DNA from: Avena insularis
Taxonomy: Eukaryota; Streptophyta; Magnoliopsida; Poales; Poaceae
Direction of reading: 5' to 3'
Assembly: GCA_023614405.1 (NCBI GenBank)
Contig: CM042697.1
Location: forward strand, 469,756,792-469,820,791
Length of the DNA stretch: 64,000 nucleotides
Numbering within the stretch: position 1 is the stretch's first letter; each line of letters begins with the position of its first letter. Below are positions 13,136 through 25,300 of this stretch, in pieces. Made by a program: the position numbers and the translations under genes. The notes below the pieces were generated by a model. It was given only the letters and a program-made list of their open reading frames with translations, made no database searches and had not been told where the DNA came from.

Positions 13136-15158
13136 ATCTAGTTTTATTATGTGTTTAAATTATGGTTTAAAACTTGTACTGTGGAATTATCTTATTGAGC
13201 TTGGCTCAGCATAGCATCGGCACCCCTATATGCGAAAAACAACAGATATCATATGCGTGGAGACAGCTAGAAATGCTCTGATGCGCGTTTTGGCCAAAAT
13301 CTGGTGTGGGTAGTAAAATGTGACTTTCTGGACAATTCCACAAGATTACCAAAACCTGGTATGATTTCCATGACAGTAAATGGACAATGCAATCCCCGTA
13401 GGAGGGGCCCCCGACACCATCTCTTCTCTCCATTTGTTGGAGATTCGTGCTATACGAATTTTACAAAATAACCCTCCCACATCATCTCTTAGATCTATTG
13501 CAGTTTTTCTATCCAACCCCTAATGTTTTCGAATATTCTAAATTTTTTGTCGCTTGTTTGTCTCCTCACAATCGATAGTCTTCTACACGTTTCTATTTTT
13601 TTTACCTCATTTTTTCTCATAAAATTTCAGGAATATTATTTTTTATTTTGAAATGAAACATGCATAATTTATTTTTTCAACAATCTCTTTTGATAATTTT
13701 TATTTTTCTACTTTTTATTTACAATATTTAGACACTCTTACTTTGTTTCATCCTAGATTCAGAAGTTTTATATAAGATTCACACGTTTTACAAACATGTT
13801 TCTGCCAAGAGATATTCATATAATTTTTTCACAGAATACATGCATAATGTCTGTTTCTTTTTCACCTTATTTTCTCTCTCAAAATTTCAGAAATAATCAA
13901 GAATTTTTTATGTACATTTTTATTCTGAAAATGAAACATGCCAATATGCATGTTGAATATTCTTGGATTATTTCTACGAAAGTATGGATATTTGCTAAAT
14001 ATTTGAAACCTTCCAACACAGATTCATTCAAGATTCATAGGCAATAATATTCATATAGGATACATACTAGGATATTTCAGGAATAATATTCTTGGATATA
14101 TTCAGGAATAATATTCATTGAAGATTCATAGGAATAATATTCTAGGATATTTCAGGAAATATCCATTCAAGATTCATAGGAATAATATTCATATTCATAT
14201 AGGATATTTCAGGAATAATATTCTTGGATTATTTCTACGAAAGTATGGACGTTTCATTCGGGATCGAAGCAATTTTCATACAAATTAAAAAGAAATTTTA
14301 TCATATTATTTATTTAACAATATAGGTTTTAATAGTACATTTTTCAATAAATGCAAGCTGTATCACATGTTCCATGCATGCTTCATACACGATTCATACG
14401 TTTTCATACAAGATTCACAATTGAATATATTCACAAGTAGAAACTGACGCACCGATCTTTATACAGAGAGAATGCATGCTTCATACACTATTCATACACA
14501 GTCTGGCTCAATGTAAAATCCATAGAATGAAAATTAACCCGTAAGATTTTCTTCATACACGGTCTTTATACAGAGAGAATAAATGCTTCATACACAATCA
14601 TGAGCTTGCTTTTCTACAGCTCAAAACATATCTATTTTATATATGGTTCACAAAAACATGTAAGAAATTTCACTAGAACTTGAAAGAACCATAGAAGATA
14701 TAAATCTTGGCACATACAAGATTCGTATTAGATCCAACAATGTTTAATTACAGATTCTTAGCATTTTTTCAAGTGAATCAAGATTTACACAAGAACCATA
14801 CATGTAAAAAATCGTACTCCCATCGCCTAGATTCGTGCCACACAAAAACTTGATAATACATACAGGATTCACAGTGATGTCATACAAGATTCACAGCGGT
14901 AAAAAATAATAGAGAAACTTAGATCCGTGTCCAAAAGCATGAAAAAAAAGATCCATCACAAATCCATCAAAGATTCATACAAAATCGTATGAACTAGAAT
15001 GGATCCAAAAAAAATACAAAAGCATGAAGAAAAAAAGAAAGAAAAAGGAGCAAAAATAAAAGAACAAATAAAGGAAAGGAGAGGCCTCCAATCCTCCATA
15101 TCTGGCTGGAGCCGGCAATCCTCCAATCTTCCACACTTGTAGGCAGCAATGTTGCTCC
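13136..15158. other. AT-rich intergenic DNA without gene
   Basis: No coding region is supported. The stretch is dominated by T-rich and AT-rich sequence with short recurring words such as GATTCATA, CATACAAGATTC and AGGAATAATATTC. A local duplication inside it is listed separately. The short open frames here have the biased composition of AT-rich DNA and no recognisable motif. Confidence 0.5.
13957..14252 (+). repeat. Local direct repeats in AT-rich DNA
   Basis: A 31-base word beginning ATATTCTTGGATTATTTCT at about 13957 returns at about 14218. Between the two copies the words AGGAATAATATTC and GGATATTTCAGGAA recur four to five times. This looks like replication-slippage amplification in place, because the units are short, imperfect and confined to about 300 bp. 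Confidence 0.7.
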
Positions 15159-15605
15159 ATGGCGCCTCCCCCATCTGGGGCATGTAGGAGGAGGAGGTGG
15201 TGGGCGGCTATCGGGGAGGAGGAAGCATGGCGACGCGATGGAGGGAGCGTGTTCGGGGGTAGGTGGAGGATAAGAGCGACGGGTGGTCTACGTACGGCCT
15301 GGAGCCTGGAAGTTTATCCTCTCCGCGTGGATTATGTTTTAAATCCAAGATTTTTTGAGGATTAAAATGCAAAAGTACACGAGGCTTTGACCTAGACTTT
15401 ACACGAATCTCAACAAATCTCCGGCTGCGATGGTGCCGGAGACCCAACCTAGAAGGGATAAATCCTCACTCGACAGTAAATATACAAGAGAAAAATATTA
15501 CACATATTTTCTAATTGGACATATCCATAGTATTTAACTGAAGACGGACAAGTACATGATAGAAACGTTGAATGATGATGCGGAGAAACAGAAGCGTCAC
15601 ATATG
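15159..15605. other. Intergenic, nothing recognised
   Basis: A short GC-rich patch (15160-15300) with gly/arg-rich open frames in both directions grades into ordinary intergenic DNA. No motif or splice structure supports a gene. Confidence 0.4.
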
Positions 15606-15730
15606 CTCCCTTTATTCCATAAAACTTGACTTAGATCTGTCAAGATTCGTATATATCTACTACTAAAATAAGTGTAAGTGTAGATACATATGAATCTAGA
15701 TAAATATGAAACCAAGTTTAATGGAAGTAG
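15606..15730. mobile_element. Degenerate Stowaway-like MITE
   Basis: Left end CTCCCTTTATTCCATAAAACTTG and right end CAAGTTTAATGGAAGTAG are imperfect inverted repeats of the type seen in Triticeae Stowaway (Tc1/Mariner) MITEs, with a hairpin-like AT-rich centre (TAGATACAT words). The right terminus has decayed. It lies downstream of the lipid-transfer-like gene on the minus strand and there supplies an AATAAA word (15610-15615, minus strand). Confidence 0.6.
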
Positions 15731-15881
15731 CTTACATCGGAATGACACAGCTAGGCGCACACAGGACAGTCGGGAGTTCGATACGCAAGATAGGAAGGAA
15801 GATAGTATACCATATGAAATACTTGTGGTAGTAGTACTAAAGGCAACCAGGCACTTAGGTACGCATAGTAGTAGTGCTGAA

Positions 15882-16241
15882 TCACGCACGCTTGCAGTGG
15901 AGGTTCGCGAGGCAAGGGAGATTCATCTCGGCAACCTTGACTTTCTTGGCAATCCCACCGCAGCGTCGCCGCCCGAGCGCGCACTGGATCTCCGCCTCCC
16001 GCTCCACCTCGCAGAGGCACTCGCTGTCCGCGACCGCGCCGACGTGTTCGTCGCCGCAGCACTGGTTCTTATAGCCGAGGCGGAGGCAGTTCTTGAAGTA
16101 CTCCGCCTGCCTCTTGCAGTCCTCGGGCTCGGGCTGGGGCTGCGGCTGCGGCTTGGGCCGGTACGCCGTCGCCGTCGTTGCCGCCGCGCATACCAGGAGG
16201 AGGACGGCGAGCGCAGAGGTGGCGAGCTTTACCGACGCCAT
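15882..16241 (-). CDS. Secreted cysteine-rich protein, lipid-transfer/prolamin-superfamily type
   Basis: Single-exon frame of 119 codons. Residues 1-26 form a typical signal peptide (basic start, then a run rich in Ala, Leu and Val), so the product should enter the secretory pathway. A short Pro/Gln/Lys spacer (residues 28-40) follows. The mature part has ten cysteines in the order C, C, CC, CLC, C, C, C, C, with spacings close to the eight-cysteine motif of non-specific lipid transfer proteins (C-9-C-8-CC-12-CXC-32-C-5-C) plus two extra cysteines inside the long loop. Family members bind lipids in a disulfide-stapled helical cage, usually in the apoplast. The first ATG is used, and a TATA box lies 116 bp upstream. 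The ligand is unknown; a small secreted inhibitor is an alternative reading. Confidence 0.8.
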   Translation of the reverse strand: MASVKLATSALAVLLLVCAAATTATAYRPKPQPQPQPEPEDCKRQAEYFKNCLRLGYKNQCCGDEHVGAVADSECLCEVEREAEIQCALGRRRCGGIAKKVKVAEMNLPCLANLHCKRA

Positions 16242-16356
16242 GGTGGATGGATGTGATGTAGATCGAGCTTAGTGTGTGGTGGTAGAGTACCCGGTCGGAT
16301 CGACAGCAGTCAGCGCGGATCGATGGGCTCGGTACATATCTGTGTCTAGCTAGCTC

Positions 16357-16365
16357 TTATATATA
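16357..16365 (-). promoter_or_regulatory. TATA box of the lipid-transfer-like gene
   Basis: On the minus strand this reads TATATATAA, inside GCGCCTATATATAAGAGC. It lies about 116 bp upstream of the start codon, which leaves room for an 80-90 base leader. Confidence 0.65.
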
Positions 16366-16399
16366 GGCGCTCCATGGTACTAGCAGCTAGCTAGCAGGG

Positions 16400-17575
16400 C
16401 TAACGTGCAGCGGAACCACGATCGAGATGGACCATGTTGCGACCATTGTCCTTTGCTTCATCTTGTTTGTTGTTTTAATGGAGATGCCGGATCGAATCAG
16501 GCGGCCATGTCAGTGGCACTGTATGCATGTGGCGGCCCGCTTGCGACCAGGCCACGAAGCTGCATGTGATTCGGTGGCGCGCTGCCTGTCATGCATATCC
16601 GTGCATGTGCTTGCTAGTACTTAGCTCGCGCAAGTTAAGGGATGATAATCTTAGTTAACTGCTCATTTTTGGCTGGATCTATGAGTCATCAACGGAGTGT
16701 CAGTGATCGACCTTCTTCAGTTCGCGAGGAGGCAGTTACCTAGGTTAGTTCTATCCGGTGAAAATTCTACCGGAACCGAACTCAACGATGGGCTTATTAA
16801 TTTGGATTTTTTTGCGAGGTAATTTGGATTATATATGAACAAAGGAAAACGTTTTTTTTGTTTTGGTAGATTGCTCCCCACATATACCATGTGGTAACAA
16901 AGGAAAACGTTAATGAAGGAGATCATCACCAAATATAACTTGAGCAAAATATAGAAATACATCCAGGACTTCCAGCAAAATCTTTTGCAGCTGATCAATC
17001 TGCCACACCCTTATTTGATCGTCTTCGCATTCCCCAAGAAGAGAAAAGAAGAATGTGAGAATAGTAACAGAGTCGTACACCCATACATGTAGAGGGAAAT
17101 TCGTCATACATGTAGAGGGATATTTCAAAGAAGCATGAAAAAATGGCCACGGTCGGTGCCTCGGTGACAACGACATGGGTAGCATCGTGACCGAGATTGG
17201 TTCGCCGTTTTGGGGTGGCTTGTCCTTGCCGCTGCCCCAAGCCTTCGCGTAAGTCCTACTCCTCTTCGGTGAGGGGAGCGTGCCCGCCTGGCTCCCCGAC
17301 CGAGGGCAGCCGCTCGGAGTGTGTTCAAGTTGATCGCCGTCTCGGTCGCAATGGCAACCCGCGAGTAGAAGCTAGGAACGCCTTTGTCAGGCGGCGTCTG
17401 AATTTCGGTCCGGCTTGGCAGTGCTAAGGTGGGCTTGGCCAGCTAACAATACAAGTTGGACCAACTTTCGTAACCCGTTTAATAATTTGGGTCGTATGTT
17501 TTGGACCGAATTTGCAGCCCGTTTGATTGCCTATTTTTTTCTCAGCAGATAGTCTTCGTTAGCGGGCGGCGGCTA
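16400..17575. other. Intergenic, unclassified fragments
   Basis: No gene is supported. On the minus strand 16915-17045 translates without stop into an acidic stretch (LLGECEDDQIRVWQID and onward) that looks protein-like but has no family I recognise, so it may be a captured exon fragment. 17140-17430 is GC-rich and without motif. The 5' limit of the LINE remnant that follows is unclear and may lie anywhere from 17440 to 17580. Confidence 0.3.
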
Positions 17576-17579
17576 GAGA

Positions 17580-18312
17580 GGCACCTGATTATGGGCATGC
17601 CAATTTGCACAAGAAATATTGAGGACTTCTGGTCGTGGAGTTTCGAGAAGAGGGGGTTGTTCACGGTCCGGTCAGCATACCGTATGCTGGTTGATAGTAA
17701 GCAAAACAGAGAAGCCTGGTTAGATGGTACCGCCTCAAGCTCTCATGGTGAGAGTAAGAGCTGGACTACTCTATGGAAAGTTAAGGTGCCATCAAAAATT
17801 AAGGTTTTTCTTTAGAGGTTGGCTAAGCAATCTATACCAACTTCCGACATGTTATTGCATCGAAATGTGTCAACTAATAGCTCATGTGCTCTGTGTGGGG
17901 CTATGGGTTCCTGGCGCGCCACTCCTTGTTGGAATGTTAAATGGCAAGATGTGTGGGGGCTTTATTAGATGTTACAGCTACTACCGAACCAAGTGCAAAA
18001 CGGTGGATCTTCACGTTGATGAAATCCATGCCTCATGAAGAGTTTGTTAAAAGTTCTAGTAACAATATGGGCTATCTGGACTGCTAGAAGAAAAGCTATA
18101 CATGATTTCCAAAGTCCACTATCAACTCATGGATGTGTACAACGCTACCTTGTAGAGTTGAGTTTGATTGCAAAACCCTCCCAGCATGTGCGTGTGAATT
18201 TTGCACCGCGGACCCCTGTTCCTAGATGGATCCCTCCACCGCCAGATCGGATGAAGGGCAATGTAGATGGGGCAGTCTCCAGAAACAATGATTTGGTGTT
18301 GTTGCTGCAATT
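17580..18312 (+). pseudogene. LINE (L1-like) ORF2 remnant, left part: zinc-binding region and start of RNase H
   Basis: The plus strand encodes the C-terminal part of a plant LINE ORF2. A DFWSWSFEKRGLFTVRSAYRML block (17620-17690) and a LWKVKVPSKIKVFL block (17770-17815) are the start of the reverse-transcriptase zinc-binding domain; SSCALCGA and further residues near 17875-17900 carry its CxxC. WAIWTARRKAIHDF follows near 18070. MKGNVDGAVSRNN near 18250-18285 is the start of the RNase H fold. Stops and frame changes show it is dead. The frame continues at 29932 on the other side of the inserted LTR element. Confidence 0.85.
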
Positions 18313-18707
18313 TGTTACCGTCGTAGGCGCATAGTCGATCTACCGAGGACAAGCAATCACAGAAGAACACCAAGATTTGTTAAGGCAGTTCAGCGATCTC
18401 GTCTACATCTGCGGGGCATGACTACGGGCGCTCCTCCCCAGGTACTATCACGGTACCGTCGACGACAAGCCCGCCGAGGTGATATAGACACACCAGATCT
18501 ACAACGCCACGCCAGCCCCGGCAGCCTTCGCCGAAACTCGATCTTGTGTCTAAACCTACAACTTGCGTCCAGTCTATTTTGGCAACCCCGGGTGTCTTTA
18601 TATATTAGACCCAGGTTATAGAGTTCGACTCCAACATGTAACCTACCCGATAATTACAAGTCCAACTGTAGCACAACTCGTACACATATTCGACACATAT
18701 CTCAACA
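18313..18707 (-). repeat. 3' LTR of the small LTR element
   Basis: About 395 bp, running from TGTTACCGTCG to CTCAACA on the plus strand, so TGTTGAG...GTAACA on the minus strand. A TATA-like TAATATATAAAGAC lies on the minus strand near 18600. It is very similar to 29513-29926; the right copy has about 18 extra bases near 29725. Confidence 0.88.
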
Positions 18708-19210
18708 AACTCCACCTTGGCGAATATGACCTTCACCATCTTGAAGTTGTCATGCACGAACCTCTATGTACCTGGACTTCAACCATTAGAGATCTTCCAT
18801 GAGCTCAGTTGATACTCCCAGACTCCACCTGCCTCCACCTGCAACTGTAGTTTCTTTTCTTTTCAGCACCATCACACACCAACCACTGGTATGCGTGAAA
18901 GTACTTCCAACTTGAAGGAATTTCACTGTCGTCCTTGAATCACCTCGAGTCATATTCACACTTGTCTCATCACCACTTTCGCAGATTCCTTATGGCCGAC
19001 TCTTGTCTATCACTTGATGTCTGTCCCGGTAGACCCAGTCACCAACTTTAACCTGGTACTCGCCAACACCGCTTCAGCACCCCTGCACACGTGTCAAACT
19101 CAACTGTCTGACCGCCTATGCCCTGGCCTATCGTTGTGTCCTGTGCTCACTGCACGCCTCGCCGCTATCACCGCACCGAGCATCCGCAATCTTGGCCAAG
19201 GTCAGCCGGG
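18708..19210 (-). other. Internal DNA of the small LTR element, 3' part
   Basis: Non-coding. It contains the polypurine tract next to the LTR (minus strand AAGGTGGAGTT just before TGTTGAG). No long frame or motif was found on either strand. The Copia target duplication TAGCT sits at 19211-19215. Confidence 0.6.
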
Positions 19211-19215
19211 TAGCT

Positions 19216-21133
19216 TGTTGGAGATATGCCCTAGAGGCAATAATAAATGTAGTTATTATTATATCTTTGTGTTTATGATAAATGTTTACATTAATGCTAT
19301 AATAGTATTAACCAGGAAACATTAATACTTGTGTGATTTGTAAACTAAATTAGAGTCCCTAGTATAGCCTCTTCATAATACTAGCTTGTTGGTTAATAAA
19401 TGATTGTGGTTTCCCTATCATGAACATTGAGATATTATTAACAACAAGATCATATCGTTAGGAGAATGGTATGATGGACATACTCCTATAGATAAGCGTA
19501 GCATAAAGATCAAGTCATTTTAATAGTTCAATTGCTATAAGCTTTCCGATACATAGTAACCTAATTCCTTCGATCATGAGATCATGCTTTCACCATCACC
19601 GGAAGGATGCTTTGATGACATCAAACACCACACCGTAACTGGGTGGCTATAAAGGTGGCATTGAGTGTTCGGAAAGTATGGGTTGAGACACATGGATCAA
19701 GAGTGGGATTTGTCCATCCATATGACGGATAGATATACTCTGGGCCCTCTCGGTGGAATGTCATCCAATTAGCTTGCAAGCATGTGACTGGCTCACAAGG
19801 GATCACATATCACGGGAACGAGAAAAGAGTACTTATCGGTAACGAGGTTGAACTAGGTATGAAGAGATACCGACGATCAAAACCTCAGATAAGTAAACTA
19901 TCGTGAGACAAAGGGAAATTGGTATCGTATGTAAGTGGTTCATTCCATCGCAAAGTAATCGTAGAAATATGTGGGAGCCATATGAATTTCCAGATTCCTC
20001 TATTGGTTATTGTTCGGAGAAGTGTCTCGATCATGTCCGCATAATTCACGAACCGTAGGGAGACACACTTAAGGATTCAATGTTGTTGAGTAGTTATGGA
20101 ATGATGAGTAAGAGACCGAATGTTGTTCGGAGTCTCGGATGGGATCCGGGATATCACGAGGAGATCCGGAATGGTCCGGAGAATAAGATTCATATAAGGA
20201 AAGTCCTGTTTCGGAGTTGGAGAATGATTCCGGTGTTTTCATCGGGAATGTTCTAGAAGGGTCCGAAAGGTCCGACACTCCGGAGGGGAAGGGTACATTA
20301 ATGTGTCATAACAAGTTGGAATGGTTGTATCATGTACTAGGTAACATCGCTGAGCAAAACAAAGGGATAAATCAAATCCTAGTTTGAAAAGTCAAACGCC
20401 AATTTGAAAAGTCAAATGGCAAGTTTGCTTGGTGGAGGGAGAGTAGGAAACCTACTTGGGGAGGAAGTCCTCCTCCCTCCACCGTCGGCCAAGGAGGCCG
20501 ACTTGGGGAGGGGGACTCCCTCCCCCTTGGCTGCTCCCTCCCACCTATAAAAGGAGGGGCAGGGGTGCCCCTATAGATACACACCTCTCTCCACCGAAAC
20601 CCTAACCCTAGCCGCCGGCCTCCTGCAGCCGCCGCCCTAGGGTTTGCCCTAGCCGCCGACTTGGGGCTCTCCCCTTGCCCTAGCCACCGGCCTAGCCCTC
20701 TCTCCTTGGTGCCTCTAAAACCTAGATCTCCAAGGCCTCTCTCATAGTCCACCATACTCGCTCCGGCTTAAGGCGAAGCCCTGTGAGATCTCCCCTCTAC
20801 TTCCGGTACCACGCCGTCGTGCTGCCGGAATCGCGAGGAGAGTGCTACAACCTCCATTTGCTGGAACAAGGGAGAGGAAGGTATTCATCGAGTACCGAGC
20901 GATGTGACCCATTGCCAATGACTTAGCAAACGCCGGAAGGATCGTCTACACGATCTTGAGATCGGCAAGAGTACGACTATATCACCCACGAGAATCCGCT
21001 CTCGTTAAACACTTTGGAATCTTCGAGGGTGAGTTATTCTATCGACTCGTTGCTACAATCTAGTAGATAGATCTTGGCTTGTTTGTTTGTATGCGGTAGA
21101 ATTTTTTTGTTTTCCATGCTACGAACCCCTACA
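19216..21133 (+). repeat. 5' LTR of the Copia element
   Basis: The U3 region is AT-rich at its start. A CCTATAAAAGG box lies near 20545 and is followed by a GC-rich leader with AACCCTAACCCTAGCC words, as expected for the transcription start region of the LTR. It matches 26336-28260 along its full length, with scattered substitutions and small indels (for example around 19590 and 20885-20935). Confidence 0.93.
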
Positions 21134-21134
21134 G

Positions 21135-21146
21135 TGGTATCAGAGT
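21135..21146 (+). other. Primer binding site (initiator tRNA-Met type)
   Basis: TGGTATCAGAGT, one base after the LTR end; 11 of 12 bases agree with the standard TGGTATCAGAGC of plant LTR elements. About 1.2 kb of untranslated leader without gene follows, up to 22325. Confidence 0.9.
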
Positions 21147-22325
21147 CGTGTCTATATGTAGATCTGTTGCACGAGTAGAACACAATGGTCATTATGGGCG
21201 GTGGTGCTTTTATTATCAATTGCTTCTTGTGTACTTTGCATCTTGCGGTATGATGAGATGAAGCGGCCCGGGCTAACCTTACATGACTTCGTTCATGAGA
21301 CTTGCTCCACGCTCAACATGCAACTTGTATTGCATAAGTGGCTTTGCGGGTGTCTGTCTCTCCCATTATAGTATAGATCCAATTTACAACGGGCACTTGA
21401 TAGTTCAAACATCAACGTTGTGGTTCTTGTTCGTAAGTTAGATCGACACTTATTGAAAGCTCCAAACCACGTAAAATATGCAAAGAAAATTAGAGGCGTC
21501 TAACTTTGTTTTGCAGGGGTGTGCTGTGATGTGATATGGCAATGATTGTGATTATATTTGATGTATGCAATGTTCCTTATTGTAAGTTGGCAACCGGCAA
21601 GAGCCATATGGTTGTTTTTTAATTTCTGTTAAGACCCGCGTGTCTATTCAAAGTCGTTGTAATAGTTGAAGCTGGTGGACGACAACCATGGAGCGGCGTC
21701 ATTGACCTTGATGCAATGCCGGTGATGATGGAGATCATGTTCGTGCTTGAAGATGGAGATCGGAAGCACAAAGAAGAAAGGCCATATCATATCACATATT
21801 ATGAATTGCATGTGATGTTAATCCTTTATGCATCTTGTATTGCTTAGTTAATGACGTTAGTATTATAAGATGATCCCTCATGCACATAAATTTCAAGTTT
21901 TAAAGTGTTCATCCTTAGTAAGCACCGTTGCTAAAGCTTGTTGTTTCGAAGCACCACGTGATGATCGGGTGTGTTAGATTCTGCAAGTGTATACAACGTG
22001 AGCAAGCCAGATTTGCTCATGCGGAAGCTAAGGTTTGATCTTGACGAGCTTAGCATGTACAGACATGGTCTCGGAACACGGATCACCGAAAGGTAAAGCA
22101 TGAGTCATATAGTAGATATGATGAACATGTTGATTGTTCGCCATTGAAGCTACATCAACTCTCGTGATGATCGGTTTTGATGTGGTGGATTTGGTTCGTG
22201 TGATCACTAAAACAATGTGAGGGATATTGTTTTGAGTGGGAGTTCACCTAGATTAATTTAACTATTAATTAGAACTCAATTTGTCATAAACTTAGTCTAA
22301 ACTATTGCAAATATGTTGTAGATCA

Positions 22326-25300
22326 ATGGTGGCCCCTACCATCAATTTTAATGCGTTCCTAGAGAAAGAAAAGTTGAAAAACAATGGAAGCAACTTCGCG
22401 GATTGGTTCCGCAATTTGAGGATTGTCCTCAATGCTGGTAATTTGACCTATGTGCTGGATGCACCACTGGGAGACCCACCTGCAGCTTATGCTACCGATG
22501 AAGTAAAGAATGTTTACCTCGCTCGGAAGAATCAGTACTCCACAGTTCAGTGTGCTATCTTGTATGGTTTGGAATCGGAGCTTCAGAAAAGGTTTGAGAA
22601 CTCAGACCCACATGATATTGTCCGTGAACTCAAATTGATATTTGAGAATCACGTGGCAGTTGAGAGTTATGAGGCTTCTGAAAAGTTCTTTAACTGCAAG
22701 ATGGAAGAGGGCAGCTCTGTCAGTGAGCATGTTCTTAAGATGTCTGGGCACGCAAACAAACTCCAAAGCTTGGGTATAGTGATTCCTAATGCTTTGGGGA
22801 TTTACCGTGTCCTACAATCACTGCCACCAAGTTACAAGAACTTTGTGATGAACTACAATATGCAAAACATGAACAAGGAGTTACCAGAACTCTTCTCCAT
22901 GTTGAAATCTGCAGAAGTGGAGATCAAGAAAGAGCACCAAGTGTTGATGGTCAATAAGACCACCAAATTCAAGAAAGGCAAGTCTAAGCAAAAGGGAAAC
23001 TTCAAGAAGGGTGGTAAGAAAGTTGCCGCACCAACGAAGAAGACCAAGGCTGGACCTAAGCCTGATACTGAGTGCTTTTACTGCAAGGGAGAGGGTCATG
23101 GGAAGCGGAATTGCCCAAAGTACTTGGCGGATTTGAAGAACGGCAACATCAAGAAGAAAGGTATATCTGATATACATGTTATTGATGTGTATCTCACTAG
23201 TACTCGTAGTAGTGCCTGGGTATTTGATACTGGTTCGGTTGCTCATATTCGTAACTCGAACAGTCTTTGCCAGAATAAACGGAAGCTAGCGAAGAACGAG
23301 GTGACGATGCGCGTTGGAAATGGATCAAAGGTTGATGTGATCGCGGTCGGCACGCTACCTCTTCATCTACCATCGGGATTAGTTTTATACTTAAATAATT
23401 GTTATTTGGTGCCTGCGTTAAGCATGAACATTATATCGGGATCTTGTTTATTGCGAGACGGTTACTTGTTTAAGTCCGAGAATAATGGTTGTTTGATTTA
23501 TCTGAGTAATATGTTTTATGCACATGCACCTTTGATAGATGGTCTATTCTTATTGAATCTCGATAGTGGAAATACACATATTAATAACATTGAAGCTAAA
23601 CGTTTGAAATTGAGCGATAACTCGACCTATATGTGGCACTGTCGTCTTGGTCACATTGGAGTGAAGTGTATGAAGAAACTCCATTCCGATGGACTTCTTG
23701 AATCACTTGATTTCGAATCACTTGAAAGATGCGAAGCATGTCTGATGGGTAAAATGACTAAGACTCCATTTTCTGGTATGATGGAGCGAGCTACGGACTT
23801 ATTGGAAATCATACATACCGAGGTGTGTGGTCCAATGAGTGTAGCATCGCGCGGTGGTTATCGTTATGTTCTTACCTTCACGGATGACTTGAGTAGATAT
23901 GGGTATATCTATTTCATGAAACATAAGTCCGAAACTTTCAAGAGGTTTAAGGAATTTCAAAGTGAGGTAGAGAATCAACGTAACAAGAAGATTAAATTTC
24001 TACGTTCTGATCGTGGAGGTGAATATCTAAGTTACGAGTTTGGCGAGCATTTGAAGAAATGCGGAATACTTTCACAATTGACACCGCCGGGAACACCACA
24101 GCGTAATGGTGTGTCCGAACGTCGTAATCGAACTCTCTTAGATATGGTTCGTTCTATGATGTCACTTACAGATTTACCGCTATCATTTTGGGGTTATGCG
24201 TTAGAAACAGCCGCATTCACTTTAAATAGGGCACCATCTAAATCCGTTGAAACGACACCGTATGAATTATGGTTTGGGAAGAAACCTAAATTGTCGTTCC
24301 TTAAAGTTTGGGGTTGCGAAGCCTATGTAAAGAAGTTACAGCCGGACAAGCTTGAACCCAAAGCGGAAAAATACGCCTTCATAGGATACCCGAAGGAAAC
24401 TATTGGGTATACCTTCTATCATAGATCCGAAGGAAAAATCTTCGTTGCAAGAATGGATCCTTTCTAGAGAAGGAATTTCTCTCGAAAGAAGTGACTGGAA
24501 GGAAAGTAGAACTCGACGAGGTTGTTGAACCTTCTCTCGAACTTGCGAGTAGCGCAGCACCGGAAGAAATTCCTGTGGTGCCTGCACCAATAAGAGAGGA
24601 AGCTAATGATGATGATCATGAAACTTTGGTTGAAGTTGCTACAGAGCCTCGCAGGTCAATGAGAACTCGTACCACTCCTGATTGGTATGATCCCGTTATG
24701 AGTGTCATGTGGGTGGACAACACCGATGACCCTGCGACATATGAAGAAGCGATGATGAGCCCAGATTCCAATAAATGGCAAGACGCCATGAAATCCGAAA
24801 TTGGATCCATGTATGAAAACCAAGTATGGACTTTGGTGGACTTACCAGATGGCCGAAAGGCTGTCGAGAATAAATGGATTTTCAAGAAGAAAACAGATCT
24901 GATGGTAATGTTACTGTCTATAAAGCTCGACTTGTCGCAAAAGGGTTTCGACAAATTCAAGGAGTTGACTACGATGAGACTTTCTCACCAGTAGCAAAGC
25001 TAAAGTCTGTGAGGATTTTGTTAGCAATCGCTGCATATTACGATTATGAGATATGGCAGATGGATGTCAAAACAGCGTTCCTCAATGGAGACATTGATGA
25101 AGAGTTGTATATGATGCAACCCAAAGGTTTTGTCGATCCTAAAGATGCTAACAAGGTATGCAAACTTCAACGGTCCATATATGGATTGAAGCAAGCATCC
25201 TGAAGTTGGAATCCACGTTTTGATAAGGTAATCAAAAGTTTTGGTTTTATACAAACTTATGGAGAAGCTTGTATTTACAAGAAAGTGAGTGGGAGCTCTG

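Noticed and set aside
16915..17045. Protein-like minus-strand stretch (LLGECEDDQIRVWQID)
   Set aside because: Too short and isolated; no family recognised, so it is mentioned only as a possible captured fragment.
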